DNA of 64,000 bases from Nannocystis punicea (lineage in GTDB: Bacteria; Myxococcota_A; Polyangia; Nannocystales; Nannocystaceae), in the NCBI RefSeq assembly GCF_026965555.1, contig NZ_CP114040.1, positions 12,669,501-12,733,500 of the forward strand, given 5' to 3'. The notes beneath the pieces were generated by a model, which was not told where the DNA came from, did not search any database, and was given only the letters and a program-made list of their open reading frames with translations. Made by a program: the position numbers and the translations under genes. How positions within the stretch are numbered: the first letter of the stretch is position 1; every line of letters begins with the position of its first letter. Below are positions 31,624-40,221 of the stretch, one piece after another.

Positions 31624-31749
31624 GAAGGGCGTTCACGGCGCCTTGCTGGGCTGCGGGCCAGCGTGTATCTAACGCCGCGAGAGCCGGCCCCGCGATCGAA
31701 TGCGCGCGACCGCCGGCCCGCGGGACCGTCCCCGCACGGTCCGCGGCCC

Positions 31750-31868
31750 GCCTGGCCACTCACTTTCCTGGCCGCTCATTCCCTGGCCGCTCCTGGCCGC
31801 TCATTTTCCTGGCCGTTCATTTTCCTGGCCGTTCATTTTCCTGGCCGCTCATTTTCCTGGCCGCCACC
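31750..31868 (+). repeat. 16-bp tandem repeat upstream of the glutaredoxin gene
   Basis: CTGGCCGYTCATTTTC is repeated about seven times, the last four nearly perfect (about 31793-31862) and the first ones shortened or diverged. The unit length (16) breaks any reading frame, so it is non-coding. It ends about 95 bp before the glutaredoxin ATG, with a second short degenerate ACCGACT repeat in between. Confidence 0.8.
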
Positions 31869-31960
31869 GACTCACCGGTCACCGACTCTCACGGCCTCCG
31901 GGCCGCCGACTTCACGCACCGACTTCACGGTCCTTCGGACCACTGATTGTGAGACCGCCG

Positions 31961-32293
31961 ATGCAAGCCCACGAGGACGTCCAAAAGTTCATCGCCCACC
32001 TCGTCGCCAACAACAAGGTCATGCTCTTCATGAAGGGCAACAAGAGCTTCCCGCAGTGCGGCTTCTCGGCGGTGGTCGTCGAGATCCTCAAGAAGCACGC
32101 GGTGCCGTTCGAGACCTTCAACGTGCTGTCCGACCCGGCTGTGCGCGAGGGCGTCAAGCAGTTCGCCAGCTGGCCGACGATCCCTCAGCTCTACGTCAAC
32201 GGCGAGTTCATCGGCGGTTGCGACATCGTCCGCGAGATGGACGCCAACGGCGAGCTCGAGGGCAAGCTCAAGGCCGCCACCGCGGCGGCCTGA
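31961..32293 (+). CDS. grxD: Monothiol glutaredoxin (Grx4/GrxD type)
   Basis: 110 residues with the monothiol CGFS active site (FPQCGFSAVV), the KGNKSFP glutathione-binding stretch, WPTIPQLYVNGEFIGGCDI and a Glu/Lys-rich last helix: the complete CGFS glutaredoxin signature. These proteins bind and transfer [2Fe-2S] clusters, often with a BolA partner (none seen here). The family's usual length is ~105-115. The start at 31961 is right at the conserved N-terminus; the longer frame from 31700 runs through the 16-bp repeats and is rejected. Confidence 0.93.
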   Translation: MQAHEDVQKFIAHLVANNKVMLFMKGNKSFPQCGFSAVVVEILKKHAVPFETFNVLSDPAVREGVKQFASWPTIPQLYVNGEFIGGCDIVREMDANGELEGKLKAATAAA

Positions 32294-32318
32294 GCCCGCG
32301 CGCCGCGCGTCCCGCCGA

Positions 32319-33008
32319 TCAGCCCGGCGGATAGGTGCACACGCCGAACTTCATCATCTGCATCTCGGGGATGCCGATGTCTTCACACATCGACCCCTCG
32401 GGGCAGTTGTCGTTGGCGATCACGCACAGCAGGGCGCAGATGTCGGCCTGCTGGTCCATGTCGGTGTCGAAGGCGCAGACCGACTGGACTCCGGGGCCGA
32501 GGCCTTCGGGCTCGGGGCACATGCCCTGGCCCATGCACTTCGGCGCGCAGAACGAGCCCTTGACCTTGCCGCTGGTGCTGGTCTCGTCGACACACGCCGC
32601 GTTGCCGTCGCACTCGACGTTGTTGGCCACGCTGCAGCTCTCGTAGGGGCCGGTCGAGGGGATCACCATCATCGTCGTGGTGCCCTCGGTCTCGGTCTCG
32701 CCGGTGGTGGTGGTGGTGGTCGTCGTCGCCGTCTCCGTCGTGGTCGTCGCCGTGGTCTCTTCGGCGGTCGTGCTGGTGGTCGGCGTCGGACCGGTGGTGG
32801 GAATCGCCTCCGTGGCCGTCCCGGTGGTGGTCGTCGTGGTCTCCCCGGTGGTGGTCGTCGTGCTCGTCGCGGGCGTCTCCGTCGTCGTTGCCGGCTCCGT
32901 CGTGGTGCCGTTGGTGGTGCCTTCGGTCGCCGAGGTCGCGGGCTCCTTTTCGTTGCACGCGGCGAAAGCGAGCACCATGGAAAGAGAGAGAAGGGCGTTA
33001 GAGCGCAT
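32319..33008 (-). CDS. Thr-rich lipoprotein with Cys-rich C-terminal domain
   Basis: 229 residues: lipobox AFAAC (Cys18), then about 95 residues of almost pure Thr/Glu/Pro/Gly spacer, then a domain with 10-12 Cys (for example VECDGNAACVDET, FCAPKCMGQGMCPE, CALLCVIANDNCPEGSMC). The Cys spacing suggests several disulfides, as in many secreted myxobacterial proteins. It is probably surface-exposed on a flexible stalk. A good Shine-Dalgarno (CCAGGAG) precedes ATG 33008. It is convergent with grxD, the only convergent junction here without an RCATGY hairpin. Confidence 0.7.
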   Translation of the reverse strand: MRSNALLSLSMVLAFAACNEKEPATSATEGTTNGTTTEPATTTETPATSTTTTTGETTTTTTGTATEAIPTTGPTPTTSTTAEETTATTTTETATTTTTTTTGETETEGTTTMMVIPSTGPYESCSVANNVECDGNAACVDETSTSGKVKGSFCAPKCMGQGMCPEPEGLGPGVQSVCAFDTDMDQQADICALLCVIANDNCPEGSMCEDIGIPEMQMMKFGVCTYPPG

Positions 33009-33239
33009 GAAACCGAACTCCTGGAAGGGGTTCGCGCGAGCGACGATGTGTACCGGCTCCCGCGATCCCGGTGTCAAGCGCTAGATACCCAGGTTGAAAT
33101 GTAGTCTTCGTGGATCTGCCCGCTCGGCGGCCATGAAACAGCGGTCGGCGCGAGGTCTCACCCAGGCGATCGCGGAGGTGCGTGGTCAGCGAAACATCGG
33201 CTACGATCGGGGCTGAGAGCAAAAAGGAACGAGACGATC

Positions 33240-33968
33240 ATGATTCGCCTACGAAGAGTGTTCGGTATCACCAGCTTCGCGGTCGCAGGGTTCTTGTTCG
33301 GCTGCTTCAGCGAAGACAGCGGCGAGTGCAGCGCGGGCGCGCCGTGTCCTCGCCGCGGCGAGGCGTGCGACGACACGACCAAGACGTGCGAGCTGCAGAT
33401 GCTCGACGTCGACGGCACCGGGCCCGATCCCGCGCCGGCGGCCTTCACCGACACGTTGCCGTTCTTCCGCGGCACCGTCTGCGCGGCGACGAACATCCAG
33501 CCCGGCGACAAGATCCCGGTGAAGATCGAGATGTGCGTCGATCCCTGCGTTACCTCGAAGGGTCACAAGTTCAAGAGTCAGTACAAGTGCAACGGTTCGG
33601 TCTGCGAGGCGGCGCTGGTGGTGTACCTGCCCGACGCCGTCGGCGCGAACTGCCCGGCGAACGCGTTCGGCGAGTTCCCCAAGGCCAACTGCAAGTACGT
33701 CACGATCGAGGCCTCGGCCGGTCCGCTGTCGACCCAGAGCACCGGCGCGATCACCGGCACGGGCACCCTCGAGCTGCCCTTCCTCACCAACGAAGACGCC
33801 AAGGAGATCGGCGCGACCAATAACTTCGACGCGGTGTGGGAGGTGATCTACAAGTATCCGCAGGACTCTGGCCGCGTGTTCCAGCTGTCGATGAACACCA
33901 ACAATCCGCCGGCGCCGCCCGACTGCAAGGACGCGGCGAAGTGCACCTGCAAGGAGATCGGCTTCTAG
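33240..33968 (+). CDS. Cys-rich lipoprotein, function unknown
   Basis: 242 residues; lipobox LFGC (Cys22), RBS AAGGAACG 12 nt upstream. About 14 Cys are spread through the mature protein (SGECSAGAPCPRRGEACDD, EMCVDPCVTSKGHKFKSQYK, DCKDAAKCTCKEIGF). It appears divergent from the Thr-rich lipoprotein with ~230 bp between. No family recognised; a role at the cell surface is inferred. Confidence 0.65.
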   Translation: MIRLRRVFGITSFAVAGFLFGCFSEDSGECSAGAPCPRRGEACDDTTKTCELQMLDVDGTGPDPAPAAFTDTLPFFRGTVCAATNIQPGDKIPVKIEMCVDPCVTSKGHKFKSQYKCNGSVCEAALVVYLPDAVGANCPANAFGEFPKANCKYVTIEASAGPLSTQSTGAITGTGTLELPFLTNEDAKEIGATNNFDAVWEVIYKYPQDSGRVFQLSMNTNNPPAPPDCKDAAKCTCKEIGF

Positions 33969-34146
33969 TGGTGCGAGCGCGGCATCTCGACGGTTCCTCG
34001 CGCCGCGATCCGGCAGGCGCGAGGAGGGCGCGAATCGGGCGAGACGGAGATCGAGCGAGAGCGGGTCGAAGCGCCCCTGTTGCGGCGAGGGTGCCGTCGC
34101 GGCGCGAAGAGGTCGGCGGCGTTCGTCGCACGCGCGGAGCGATCGC

Positions 34147-35361
34147 ATGAGCCGCGAGCGCCCGAAGGTCGGCCTCGTGTTGTCCGGCGGCGGAGCTCGC
34201 GGCGCCTACGAGGTCGGTGTCCTGCGTTACATCCGCGAGCGGCTCCGCGGCGAGTCGCGCTTCGACATCATCACCGGCAGCAGCATCGGCGCGATCAACG
34301 GCGCCTACGTCGCGGCCACCGCCGACCGTCCGCGCGCGCAGGGGCGTCTGCTCGCGCGCGTGTGGACCGAGCTCGATCTCGACGAGGTGTGTCGGTTCGG
34401 CTGGACGCAGATGCGCAGCCTGCCGCAGGTGCTGTTCGGTCGCACCGGCGACAAGGTCGGGCACGGGCAGCAGATCGGCGGGCTCATCGATCCGCGCGCG
34501 ATCCAGAACTTCGTGCGCGCGCGCCTGCCCTGGCGCGGGATCACCGAGAACCTGCATCACGGTCACCTCTCCGCGGTCGCCTGCACCGCGACCGAGGTCG
34601 CGACCGGGACCGTCACCACCTTCGTGCAGACGGCCGACGGCAAGCTGCCGCAGCGCTGGCCCGAGAGTCAGCGGCAGAACGTGGTGCTCACGCCGATCAC
34701 TGCCTCGCACGCGCTGGCTTCGGGGGCGATCCCGGTGCTGTTCCCGGCCGTGCGGGTCGGCGATCTGCTGTACGCCGACGGCGGCCTCCGGCAGCAGACG
34801 CCGCTGCGACCGGCGATGCGCCTCGGCGCCACGCGGATGCTGGTGGTCAGCCTGCGCCACACCCCCGGCGACGAGGAGGTGCGGCAGATCCGTCAAGAGG
34901 CCGAGGGCACCTTCCCGAGCGCGATGTTCATGCTCGGCAAGGTGCTCAACGTGCTGCTGCTCGAGAAGGTCGAGGCCGACATCGATCGAGTGTCGCGGAT
35001 GAACCAGATCCTCGCCGCCGGCGCGCGCGAGTTCGGGTCCGACTTCGCCCAGCGACTGGCGAACGGGATGCAGAAGGAGAAGAGCACGGCGTACGACACG
35101 ATCGACACGCTGCTCATCCGCCCGAGCCAGGACATCGGCCGGATCGCGTTCGAGACGGTGCGTCGCACCGGTCTCAGCCGCTACTCGGGGATCGTCGCCC
35201 GCCTCATCCGCTGGGCGGTCGCGGCCGACGACGCCCGCCAGGAGAGCGACCTCGCGTCGTACCTGCTGTTCGACCCCGACTACTGCCGCCAGCTCATCGA
35301 CCTCGGCTACCAGGACGCCGCCAGCCGCCACGCGGAGCTGATGGCGCTGTTCGATCGCTGA
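34147..35361 (+). CDS. Patatin-like phospholipase
   Basis: 404 residues. Oxyanion loop GLVLSGGGARGAYEVG, nucleophile GxSxG in IITGSSIGAING (Ser46), and the Asp of the dyad in YADGGLRQQTP near residue 216. The domain is followed by ~160 residues of helical C-terminus. Patatins hydrolyse acyl chains of phospholipids and are often cytosolic or injected. No signal peptide. Stand-alone gene; the 34.0-kb upstream region has no clear promoter. Confidence 0.88.
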   Translation: MSRERPKVGLVLSGGGARGAYEVGVLRYIRERLRGESRFDIITGSSIGAINGAYVAATADRPRAQGRLLARVWTELDLDEVCRFGWTQMRSLPQVLFGRTGDKVGHGQQIGGLIDPRAIQNFVRARLPWRGITENLHHGHLSAVACTATEVATGTVTTFVQTADGKLPQRWPESQRQNVVLTPITASHALASGAIPVLFPAVRVGDLLYADGGLRQQTPLRPAMRLGATRMLVVSLRHTPGDEEVRQIRQEAEGTFPSAMFMLGKVLNVLLLEKVEADIDRVSRMNQILAAGAREFGSDFAQRLANGMQKEKSTAYDTIDTLLIRPSQDIGRIAFETVRRTGLSRYSGIVARLIRWAVAADDARQESDLASYLLFDPDYCRQLIDLGYQDAASRHAELMALFDR

Positions 35362-35366
35362 GCGGC

Positions 35367-35382
35367 CTGTCCCTCGGGACAG
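35367..35382. terminator. CTGTCCC-TC-GGGACAG hairpin
   Basis: A 7-bp perfect stem (35367-35373 with 35376-35382), 5 bp after the patatin stop. It is a variant of the dispersed repeat lacking the CATG centre. Two similar units (GATGTCCTTTGGGACAGATG near 35517 and GACTGTCTCGAAGGACAG near 35629) lie further on in the same convergent gap. Confidence 0.5.
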
Positions 35383-35394
35383 ATCCTGAGAAGA

Positions 35395-35461
35395 GCGTCG
35401 GCCTGGCGTTGCGCAGGGGCGCGGGGCCCGGAGATTGTGGAGCGGTGACGGGGGCGCGCCG
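35395..35461 (+). repeat. Left arm of a 67-bp inverted repeat
   Basis: From GCGTCGGCCTGGCGTTGCGC to GACGGGGGCGCGCCG. Its reverse complement is found at 37220-37286 with about 3 mismatches in 67 bp. The two arms bracket the Cys-rich secreted protein gene and dapD. Confidence 0.8.
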
Positions 35462-35651
35462 CAGCGGGTCCCCCGCGACGGCGGGCTCCCTCCCACTTCA
35501 CGTGCTCGGCGGGGGGATGTCCTTTGGGACAGATGCCTTCGGCGAGCGCTGCCCTTCATGGCAGCGCGCCGCCTCGGTCCGCCACGGACGGCCAGCAAGA
35601 CGGCCACTCGCTTCGCGCCGGCGCGCGGACTGTCTCGAAGGACAGCTCCTG

Positions 35652-36107
35652 CTACTTGGCCTTCTTCTTCTGCTTGGCGGCCTTCTTCGCCGCTTCTTTG
35701 TCGGCCTTGGCCTGGGCGGCGTCTTCGGCCTTGATGTGGGCCTCGATCTGCTGCTTGGCCGCGCACTGACAGAGGGTCGCGCCGCCGAACAGGTCCATGC
35801 AGGCGGCGGCGAGGTAACGCAGGGTGCTGTCGGGGCAGAAGTGGCCGAGCATCGTGCCGCAGAACTGGCTCTGCGTGGCGTCGTTGCTCTGACACTTGCA
35901 CTTCGCGGGGTCGTTGAAGCACCCCTCGCGGGCGAACTTGACGCCGGCGGGCTTCTCCTTGGCCGGCAACGCGGTGGCGCGCTCGTTCTTGTAGAGCGCC
36001 TCTTCTTCGGCCGGGGAGACGGTCTGCGGCTCACCCGCGCGGGCGAGCGGGGCGAGCGCGAGGGACAGCACGAGCGCGAGGGGGACGCGGCGGAGGCAGG
36101 ACATCAT
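35652..36107 (-). CDS. Secreted Cys-containing protein with Lys/Ala tail
   Basis: 151 residues. Signal peptide (LRRVPLALVLSLALAPLARA, cleavage after ARA), mature part with eight Cys (FAREGCFNDPAKCKCQSND, FCGTMLGHFCPDS, AACMDLFGGATLCQC) and a C-terminal helix of K/A/E/Q ending KKAAKQKKKAK. Tandem ATGs at 36107 and 36104. No family recognised. It is divergent from dapD with 94 bp between the starts. Confidence 0.65.
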   Translation of the reverse strand: MMSCLRRVPLALVLSLALAPLARAGEPQTVSPAEEEALYKNERATALPAKEKPAGVKFAREGCFNDPAKCKCQSNDATQSQFCGTMLGHFCPDSTLRYLAAACMDLFGGATLCQCAAKQQIEAHIKAEDAAQAKADKEAAKKAAKQKKKAK

Positions 36108-36201
36108 GGACACCTCGGGGCCGAGGGTACCACGGCCCCGGCCCGGCGGGCGGCCGCGAGAGCGCTTGCGCCCCGGCAGCGGGCTGTGCGATGCCCCGGG
36201 C

Positions 36202-37044
36202 ATGCAGAAATCGTCCCACGACCACGCGGACCTCCAGGCCCGGATCGGCGAGGCGTTCGCCGATCGAACCTTGCTCAAAGACCAGGTGTACCGCGACGCC
36301 GTGGTGGAGACGATCGCCGCGCTCGACCGCGGCGAGCTGCGGGTCGCCACCCCGGGAGAGCCCGGAGAGGCGTGGACGGTCCACGCCTGGGTCAAGCAGG
36401 CGATCCTCCTCTACTTCGGGGTCTGCGAGATGAAGACGATCGAGCTCGGGCCCTACGAGTATTTCGACAAGATGCCGCTCAAGCGCGACTGGGCCCGCGC
36501 CGGCGTGCGCGTGGTCCCGCCGGCGACCGCTCGCCACGGCAGCTTCATCGAGGCCGGCGCGGTGCTGATGCCGAGCTACGTCAACATCGGCGCTTACGTC
36601 GGCTCGGGGACGATGGTCGACACCTGGGCGACCGTCGGCAGCTGCGCGCAGATCGGTCGCAACGTCCACCTGTCGGGCGGGGTCGGCATCGGCGGGGTGC
36701 TCGAGCCGCCGGGCGCCACGCCGGTGATCGTCGAGGACGGCTGCTTCCTCGGCTCGCGCGCGATCGTCGTCGAGGGCGTCCACCTCGAGCGCGAGGTCGT
36801 CCTCGGCGCCAACGTCACCCTCACCGCGTCGACGCCGATCCTCGACGTCACCGGCCCCGAGCCCGTCACCCACAAGGGCCGCGTCCCCGCCCGCTCCGTG
36901 GTGGTCCCCGGCACCCGCCCCAAGCGCTTCCCCGCCGGCGAGTTCCAGATCGCCTGCGCCCTCATCATCGGCCGCCGCAAAGAGAGCACCGACGAGCGCA
37001 CCAGTTTGAATCAGGCCCTGCGCGACTTCGACGTGCCGGTCTGA
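36202..37044 (+). CDS. dapD: 2,3,4,5-tetrahydropyridine-2,6-dicarboxylate N-succinyltransferase
   Basis: Transfers succinyl from succinyl-CoA to tetrahydrodipicolinate in lysine/diaminopimelate synthesis. 280 residues with a left-handed beta-helix of hexapeptide repeats: VRVVPPATARHGSFIEAGAV, MPSYVNIGAYVGSGTMVDTW, ATVGSCAQIGRNVHLSGGVG, then EDGCFLGSRAIVVEGV. This is the exact DapD succession, and the length matches the family (270-285). ATG 36202 follows the N-terminal helical domain convention. Isolated from other dap genes. Confidence 0.94.
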   Translation: MQKSSHDHADLQARIGEAFADRTLLKDQVYRDAVVETIAALDRGELRVATPGEPGEAWTVHAWVKQAILLYFGVCEMKTIELGPYEYFDKMPLKRDWARAGVRVVPPATARHGSFIEAGAVLMPSYVNIGAYVGSGTMVDTWATVGSCAQIGRNVHLSGGVGIGGVLEPPGATPVIVEDGCFLGSRAIVVEGVHLEREVVLGANVTLTASTPILDVTGPEPVTHKGRVPARSVVVPGTRPKRFPAGEFQIACALIIGRRKESTDERTSLNQALRDFDVPV

Positions 37045-37052
37045 ATTCTTCT

Positions 37053-37110
37053 TCGAGGGGCATGTCCGCAAGAGCATGGCCATTAAGACCTGTTCTTCGA
37101 GACATGTTTC
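37053..37110. repeat. RCATGY repeat block after dapD
   Basis: GGGGCATGTCC, AGAGCATGGCC and GAGACATGTTTC occur in series between dapD and the convergent Roadblock gene. Pairing is imperfect, so terminator function is less clear than elsewhere. Confidence 0.5.
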
Positions 37111-37219
37111 ATCGTGCAAAGACCCCGCGCTCGCAGAGCACGGGGCCTGGCGATGGCCATGCAGGACGGGCCGCGCAGGCATCGAACATGGGAGGCTTCC
37201 GCGCTTGCGAAGCGCGGGG

Positions 37220-37286
37220 CGGCGCGCCCCCGTCACCGCTCCACAACCTCCGGGCCCCGCGCCCGCGCGCAACGCCAGGCCGACGC
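37220..37286 (-). repeat. Right arm of the 67-bp inverted repeat
   Basis: CGGCGCGCCCCCGTCACCGC to GCGCAACGCCAGGCCGACGC, reverse complement of 35395-35461 apart from about 3 bases. It ends ~40 bp before the stop of the Roadblock gene. Confidence 0.8.
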
Positions 37287-37326
37287 GCACCTGCGCGACG
37301 CCAAGCCGACGCGGCACGCCTGCCGG

Positions 37327-38034
37327 TCAGCGGACGTTCTTCTTCGGCCACAGCCGCGAGTTTCGCATCGCCTGCTGCACGTCGATTTTAAAAGTCTCGC
37401 GCTCGTCGCGGCTCGTCAGCTGGACCAGCGCGTCGACCAGGACCGGGAACGTGTAGGGCGACGGGTTGACCATCAGCAGCCACTCGCGGATCTGCTCGCG
37501 CATCATCACCCCGGCCTCGCCGGCGGTCTTGCCCGCGCGGATGAGGTACGACGTGAACACGCTCTGGACCTCGCGGAGGACCGGGCCGAGCTCGCCGAGC
37601 ATCAGGCGGTCGACCTCGTCCTCGGGCTCCGGCACCGGGGCCGAGCCGGCCGACATGCTGCTCTCGGCGGACGAGCTGCCGATCGACGAGCGGAGCCCGG
37701 CGAGCCTGGTCTTCAGGACAGCTCGCACCGACGGCTGGGCCGAGTCGCGCTCGAGCATGATGGTGAGGGTCGCCTCCTCGCGGACGGGGACGATCATCAT
37801 GCGGGCGGTGTGGAACGTGATCAGCAGCTCCTCGATGGGCGAGCCGACGGTAGCCGAGGCGACGACCATGCGACGGACCGTCTTGGCGATGTCGGTCGCG
37901 GTGGCGGAGTCGAAGTTGCTCTCGCTGGCGGTGTAGCCGCCGTCGACGGTCGCTACCAGCGAGCCGCGGACGCCGGGGAGCCGGTCGAGTTCCTCGAGGA
38001 GGCTGACTAGCTGGCGATTCGGCTCGGCGCTCAT
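37327..38034 (-). CDS. Roadblock/LC7-related protein
   Basis: 235 residues. N-terminal ~100 residues show the Roadblock fold pattern (LLEELDRLPGVRGSLVATVD, IEELLITFHTARMMIVPV). A Ser-rich linker (SSIGSSSAESSMSAGS) leads to a helical C-terminal domain of about 100 residues. Roadblock proteins regulate small Ras-like GTPases (MglB type) in polarity and motility. It overlaps the upstream REC-PATAN-Roadblock gene by 4 bp and probably works with it. No GTPase gene is adjacent. Confidence 0.7.
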   Translation of the reverse strand: MSAEPNRQLVSLLEELDRLPGVRGSLVATVDGGYTASESNFDSATATDIAKTVRRMVVASATVGSPIEELLITFHTARMMIVPVREEATLTIMLERDSAQPSVRAVLKTRLAGLRSSIGSSSAESSMSAGSAPVPEPEDEVDRLMLGELGPVLREVQSVFTSYLIRAGKTAGEAGVMMREQIREWLLMVNPSPYTFPVLVDALVQLTSRDERETFKIDVQQAMRNSRLWPKKNVR

Positions 38035-39845
38035 CGTTTGGTATCGACTCCCATAATCGCGTCGCGGATGGCCTCCGGGTCATGTCCCGGCGCGATCGAC
38101 AGCACCGCCGACGTGGCCCCCATGCCGACCATGATCATCTGTTGGCCGCTGGCCGAGCGGGCGATCACCCCGTCGAACACGTGATAGCCGAGGGTGCGGG
38201 CGATGCGGGCCGCGCCGCGCATGTAGAAGCCGGCGAGCGTGACCACGGTGCTGTTGTTGCGCATGTCCTCGGCGATCACCTTGCCGGTGCTCGAGATGAT
38301 CGCCACGCCGTTGACGCCCTCGAACTGCCAGAACTGGCCGAGCATCAGCTCGCGCGTCTCCGGGTCTTCGAGCAGGTCGACGGTGTTGGCCTTCTTGATC
38401 GGCCGGGCGTCGTTGCGCGCCGGCTGAGCCGGGGCGCCGCGAGCCGCGACCGAGCTCTGGCCCGGCGGGATCGTGTTGGTGCGGATCGCCGGGATCGACG
38501 TCGGGGTCGCGCGCGCCGGCACCGCGGGGATCGACGCCGGAGTGTGGCGCGCGGGCACCGAGGCCGGGGTGGCGCGCAGGGCCGGCACCGACGTCGGCGT
38601 GCCGCGGGCGGGCGTCGGCATCGCCGGTTGCGCCACGCGGCGCTCGAGCGTCTGCACGCGGCGGCGCAGCACCGGCACGCCGTCGTTCGATGGTTCGGGC
38701 GAGCGTTCGCCGGAGCGCTCGGACGGCGAGCGTTCCCCCGAGCGCTCCGAGGGCGACCGCTCGCCCGAACGCTCCGAGGACGACCGCTCCGGGGCGCGGT
38801 GCTGCTGCGGCCTGTGGTGGCTGCGCGCCTCCAGCTCCTCGTCGTCCTGCGGCAGCGCCAGGTCGTCGATGCGAGCGATCGCCGAGTCGGCCACGCTCGC
38901 CATGTCGATGTCGTCGGGCCGCACGTCGGAGGCCCGGCGCAGGCCGCTGCCGCCGTGCGACGGCGGTGCCGGCTGCGACGGCGGGGCCGAGCGCGCTGGC
39001 GACGTCGCCGGCTTCGGCATCGGCGCCCGCGTCGGCCGCGTCTCGGCCACCGGGCGCGGCGGCGGCGTCGGCTCGGGCTCGGGCTCGGGAACGTGGCGCG
39101 GCTTCTCCTCCTCGCGCTCCTCGACCGTCTCGTCGGTCTGGCCGAGGATGCCCTCGTCGGCCTGGCGCGCCGCCTCCATGAGCAGGTGCATGCTCGAGCG
39201 GACGATCGTGCGAGCGGGCGGCGAGCGGAACAGGTTCTCGCGGAAGCTGCCGCGGCCGACCGACAGCATCTTGTAGAACGCCTGCTCGCCGCGGATCTCG
39301 CCCCACTGCGCGTGGACGATGTCGCCGTGCTCGATCCACAGGTAGCCGGTGCCCGCGTGCGTCGTCAGCACCACCGCCTTGTCGCGGCCCGAGCCGGCGA
39401 CCATCTGCACGTAGTCGAAGAACTCGACCTCGATCTGGTTGCCGTAGAAGCCCTTGCGGACGCCGCACGCCTCGATCGCCTTGACCAGCTTGTCGAGGTC
39501 GATCGGCTTCTCGACGATCCGCACCGAGCCGCCGCCCTCGTACTGTCCGCGGAATTCGGGGCTCAGCGCCTCGACGATCAGCACCACCGGGATCGACGGG
39601 AAGTAGCTGCCGAGCCACTGCAGCAGCTCGGCGCCGTCGCCCGAGGTCGTGTGCAGGTCGCACAGCACGACGTCGAACAGCTCGCGACGCAGGCGCTCGA
39701 TCGCCTCGCGCGAGCCGTTGGCCGACGCCGCGATGTGTCCCTCGTGCTTGAGACGGCGCTCGATCGCCGCCTGCAAGAGCATGTCGTCGACCACGACGAG
39801 GGTGTGGATCACGGCGGACGACTTCGGCTTGGCGTTCTGCGGCAC
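38031..39845 (-). CDS. Receiver + DUF4388 (PATAN) + Roadblock/LC7 fusion
   Basis: 604 residues, GTG start. Residues ~12-130: receiver-like domain (HTLVVVDDMLLQAAIERRL, DVVLCDLHTTSGDGAELL with phospho-acceptor Asp, VRIVEKPIDLDKL with the conserved Lys). ~130-225: PATAN domain (IEVEFFDYVQMVAGSGRDKA, DIVHAQWGEIRGEQAFY). ~235-480: disordered linker with two repeat types (SERSGERSP three times; ATPTSVPA-like units). ~490-604: Roadblock domain (LMLGQFWQFEGVNGVAIISS, NSTVVTLAGFYMRGAARIAR). A phospho-signal could thus tune a Roadblock-GTPase module. -10 box TAAGAT 10 nt upstream. Confidence 0.8.
   Translation of the reverse strand: MPQNAKPKSSAVIHTLVVVDDMLLQAAIERRLKHEGHIAASANGSREAIERLRRELFDVVLCDLHTTSGDGAELLQWLGSYFPSIPVVLIVEALSPEFRGQYEGGGSVRIVEKPIDLDKLVKAIEACGVRKGFYGNQIEVEFFDYVQMVAGSGRDKAVVLTTHAGTGYLWIEHGDIVHAQWGEIRGEQAFYKMLSVGRGSFRENLFRSPPARTIVRSSMHLLMEAARQADEGILGQTDETVEEREEEKPRHVPEPEPEPTPPPRPVAETRPTRAPMPKPATSPARSAPPSQPAPPSHGGSGLRRASDVRPDDIDMASVADSAIARIDDLALPQDDEELEARSHHRPQQHRAPERSSSERSGERSPSERSGERSPSERSGERSPEPSNDGVPVLRRRVQTLERRVAQPAMPTPARGTPTSVPALRATPASVPARHTPASIPAVPARATPTSIPAIRTNTIPPGQSSVAARGAPAQPARNDARPIKKANTVDLLEDPETRELMLGQFWQFEGVNGVAIISSTGKVIAEDMRNNSTVVTLAGFYMRGAARIARTLGYHVFDGVIARSASGQQMIMVGMGATSAVLSIAPGHDPEAIRDAIMGVDTKR
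38690..38775 (-). repeat. In-frame Ser-Glu-Arg repeat in the linker
   Basis: Three 27-bp units encoding SERSGERSP, close to identical at DNA level, within the disordered linker of the fusion protein. Confidence 0.75.
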
Positions 39846-39855
39846 GCGGCTCCCT

Positions 39856-39861
39856 ATCTTA
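39856..39861 (-). promoter_or_regulatory. -10 element TAAGAT
   Basis: Minus strand 39861-39856, 10 nt before the GTG start of the REC-PATAN-Roadblock gene; a -35 match is not clear. The rest of the divergent gap to 40221 is AT-richer than the window average and holds no gene that I can see. Confidence 0.35.
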
Positions 39862-40221
39862 CTCTGCGCGCCCTTGCGACAGGGCTCTTATGCAACCTAG
39901 GACCGGCCTCGGGCCCTGTGCGCTCGGGCCATGGTGAATCCACCATGTTCTCTCGGCCTCGTTCCGGCCATCTTGATCGGTTTTGAACTTTTCAGGGCCG
40001 TTCGGCGAGGCCAGCGAGTGTAGCTCGCCCCGACGGCAATGGCTGTGAAGCGCCCCACCATGTGGGCTGTCGTCCGCTGTCTGGCAGGGCGTGATCGCGC
40101 GCAAACGATGTTATCTGCTGCATAATACAAAACGGTGTTCGGGTTCGGTGACTGTTCTTTTTGGATGCGGGCTTACAAAATCGTCCTTCCCTGTCCCCAA
40201 GCCTTGGCCTATCCTGCCGCC

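Noticed and set aside
31750..31868. CRISPR array
   Set aside because: Repeats are contiguous 16-bp units without spacers and no cas genes are present.
35395..37286. Insertion sequence or transposon bounded by the 67-bp inverted repeats
   Set aside because: The enclosed genes are dapD and a secreted protein; no transposase or target-site duplication is visible.
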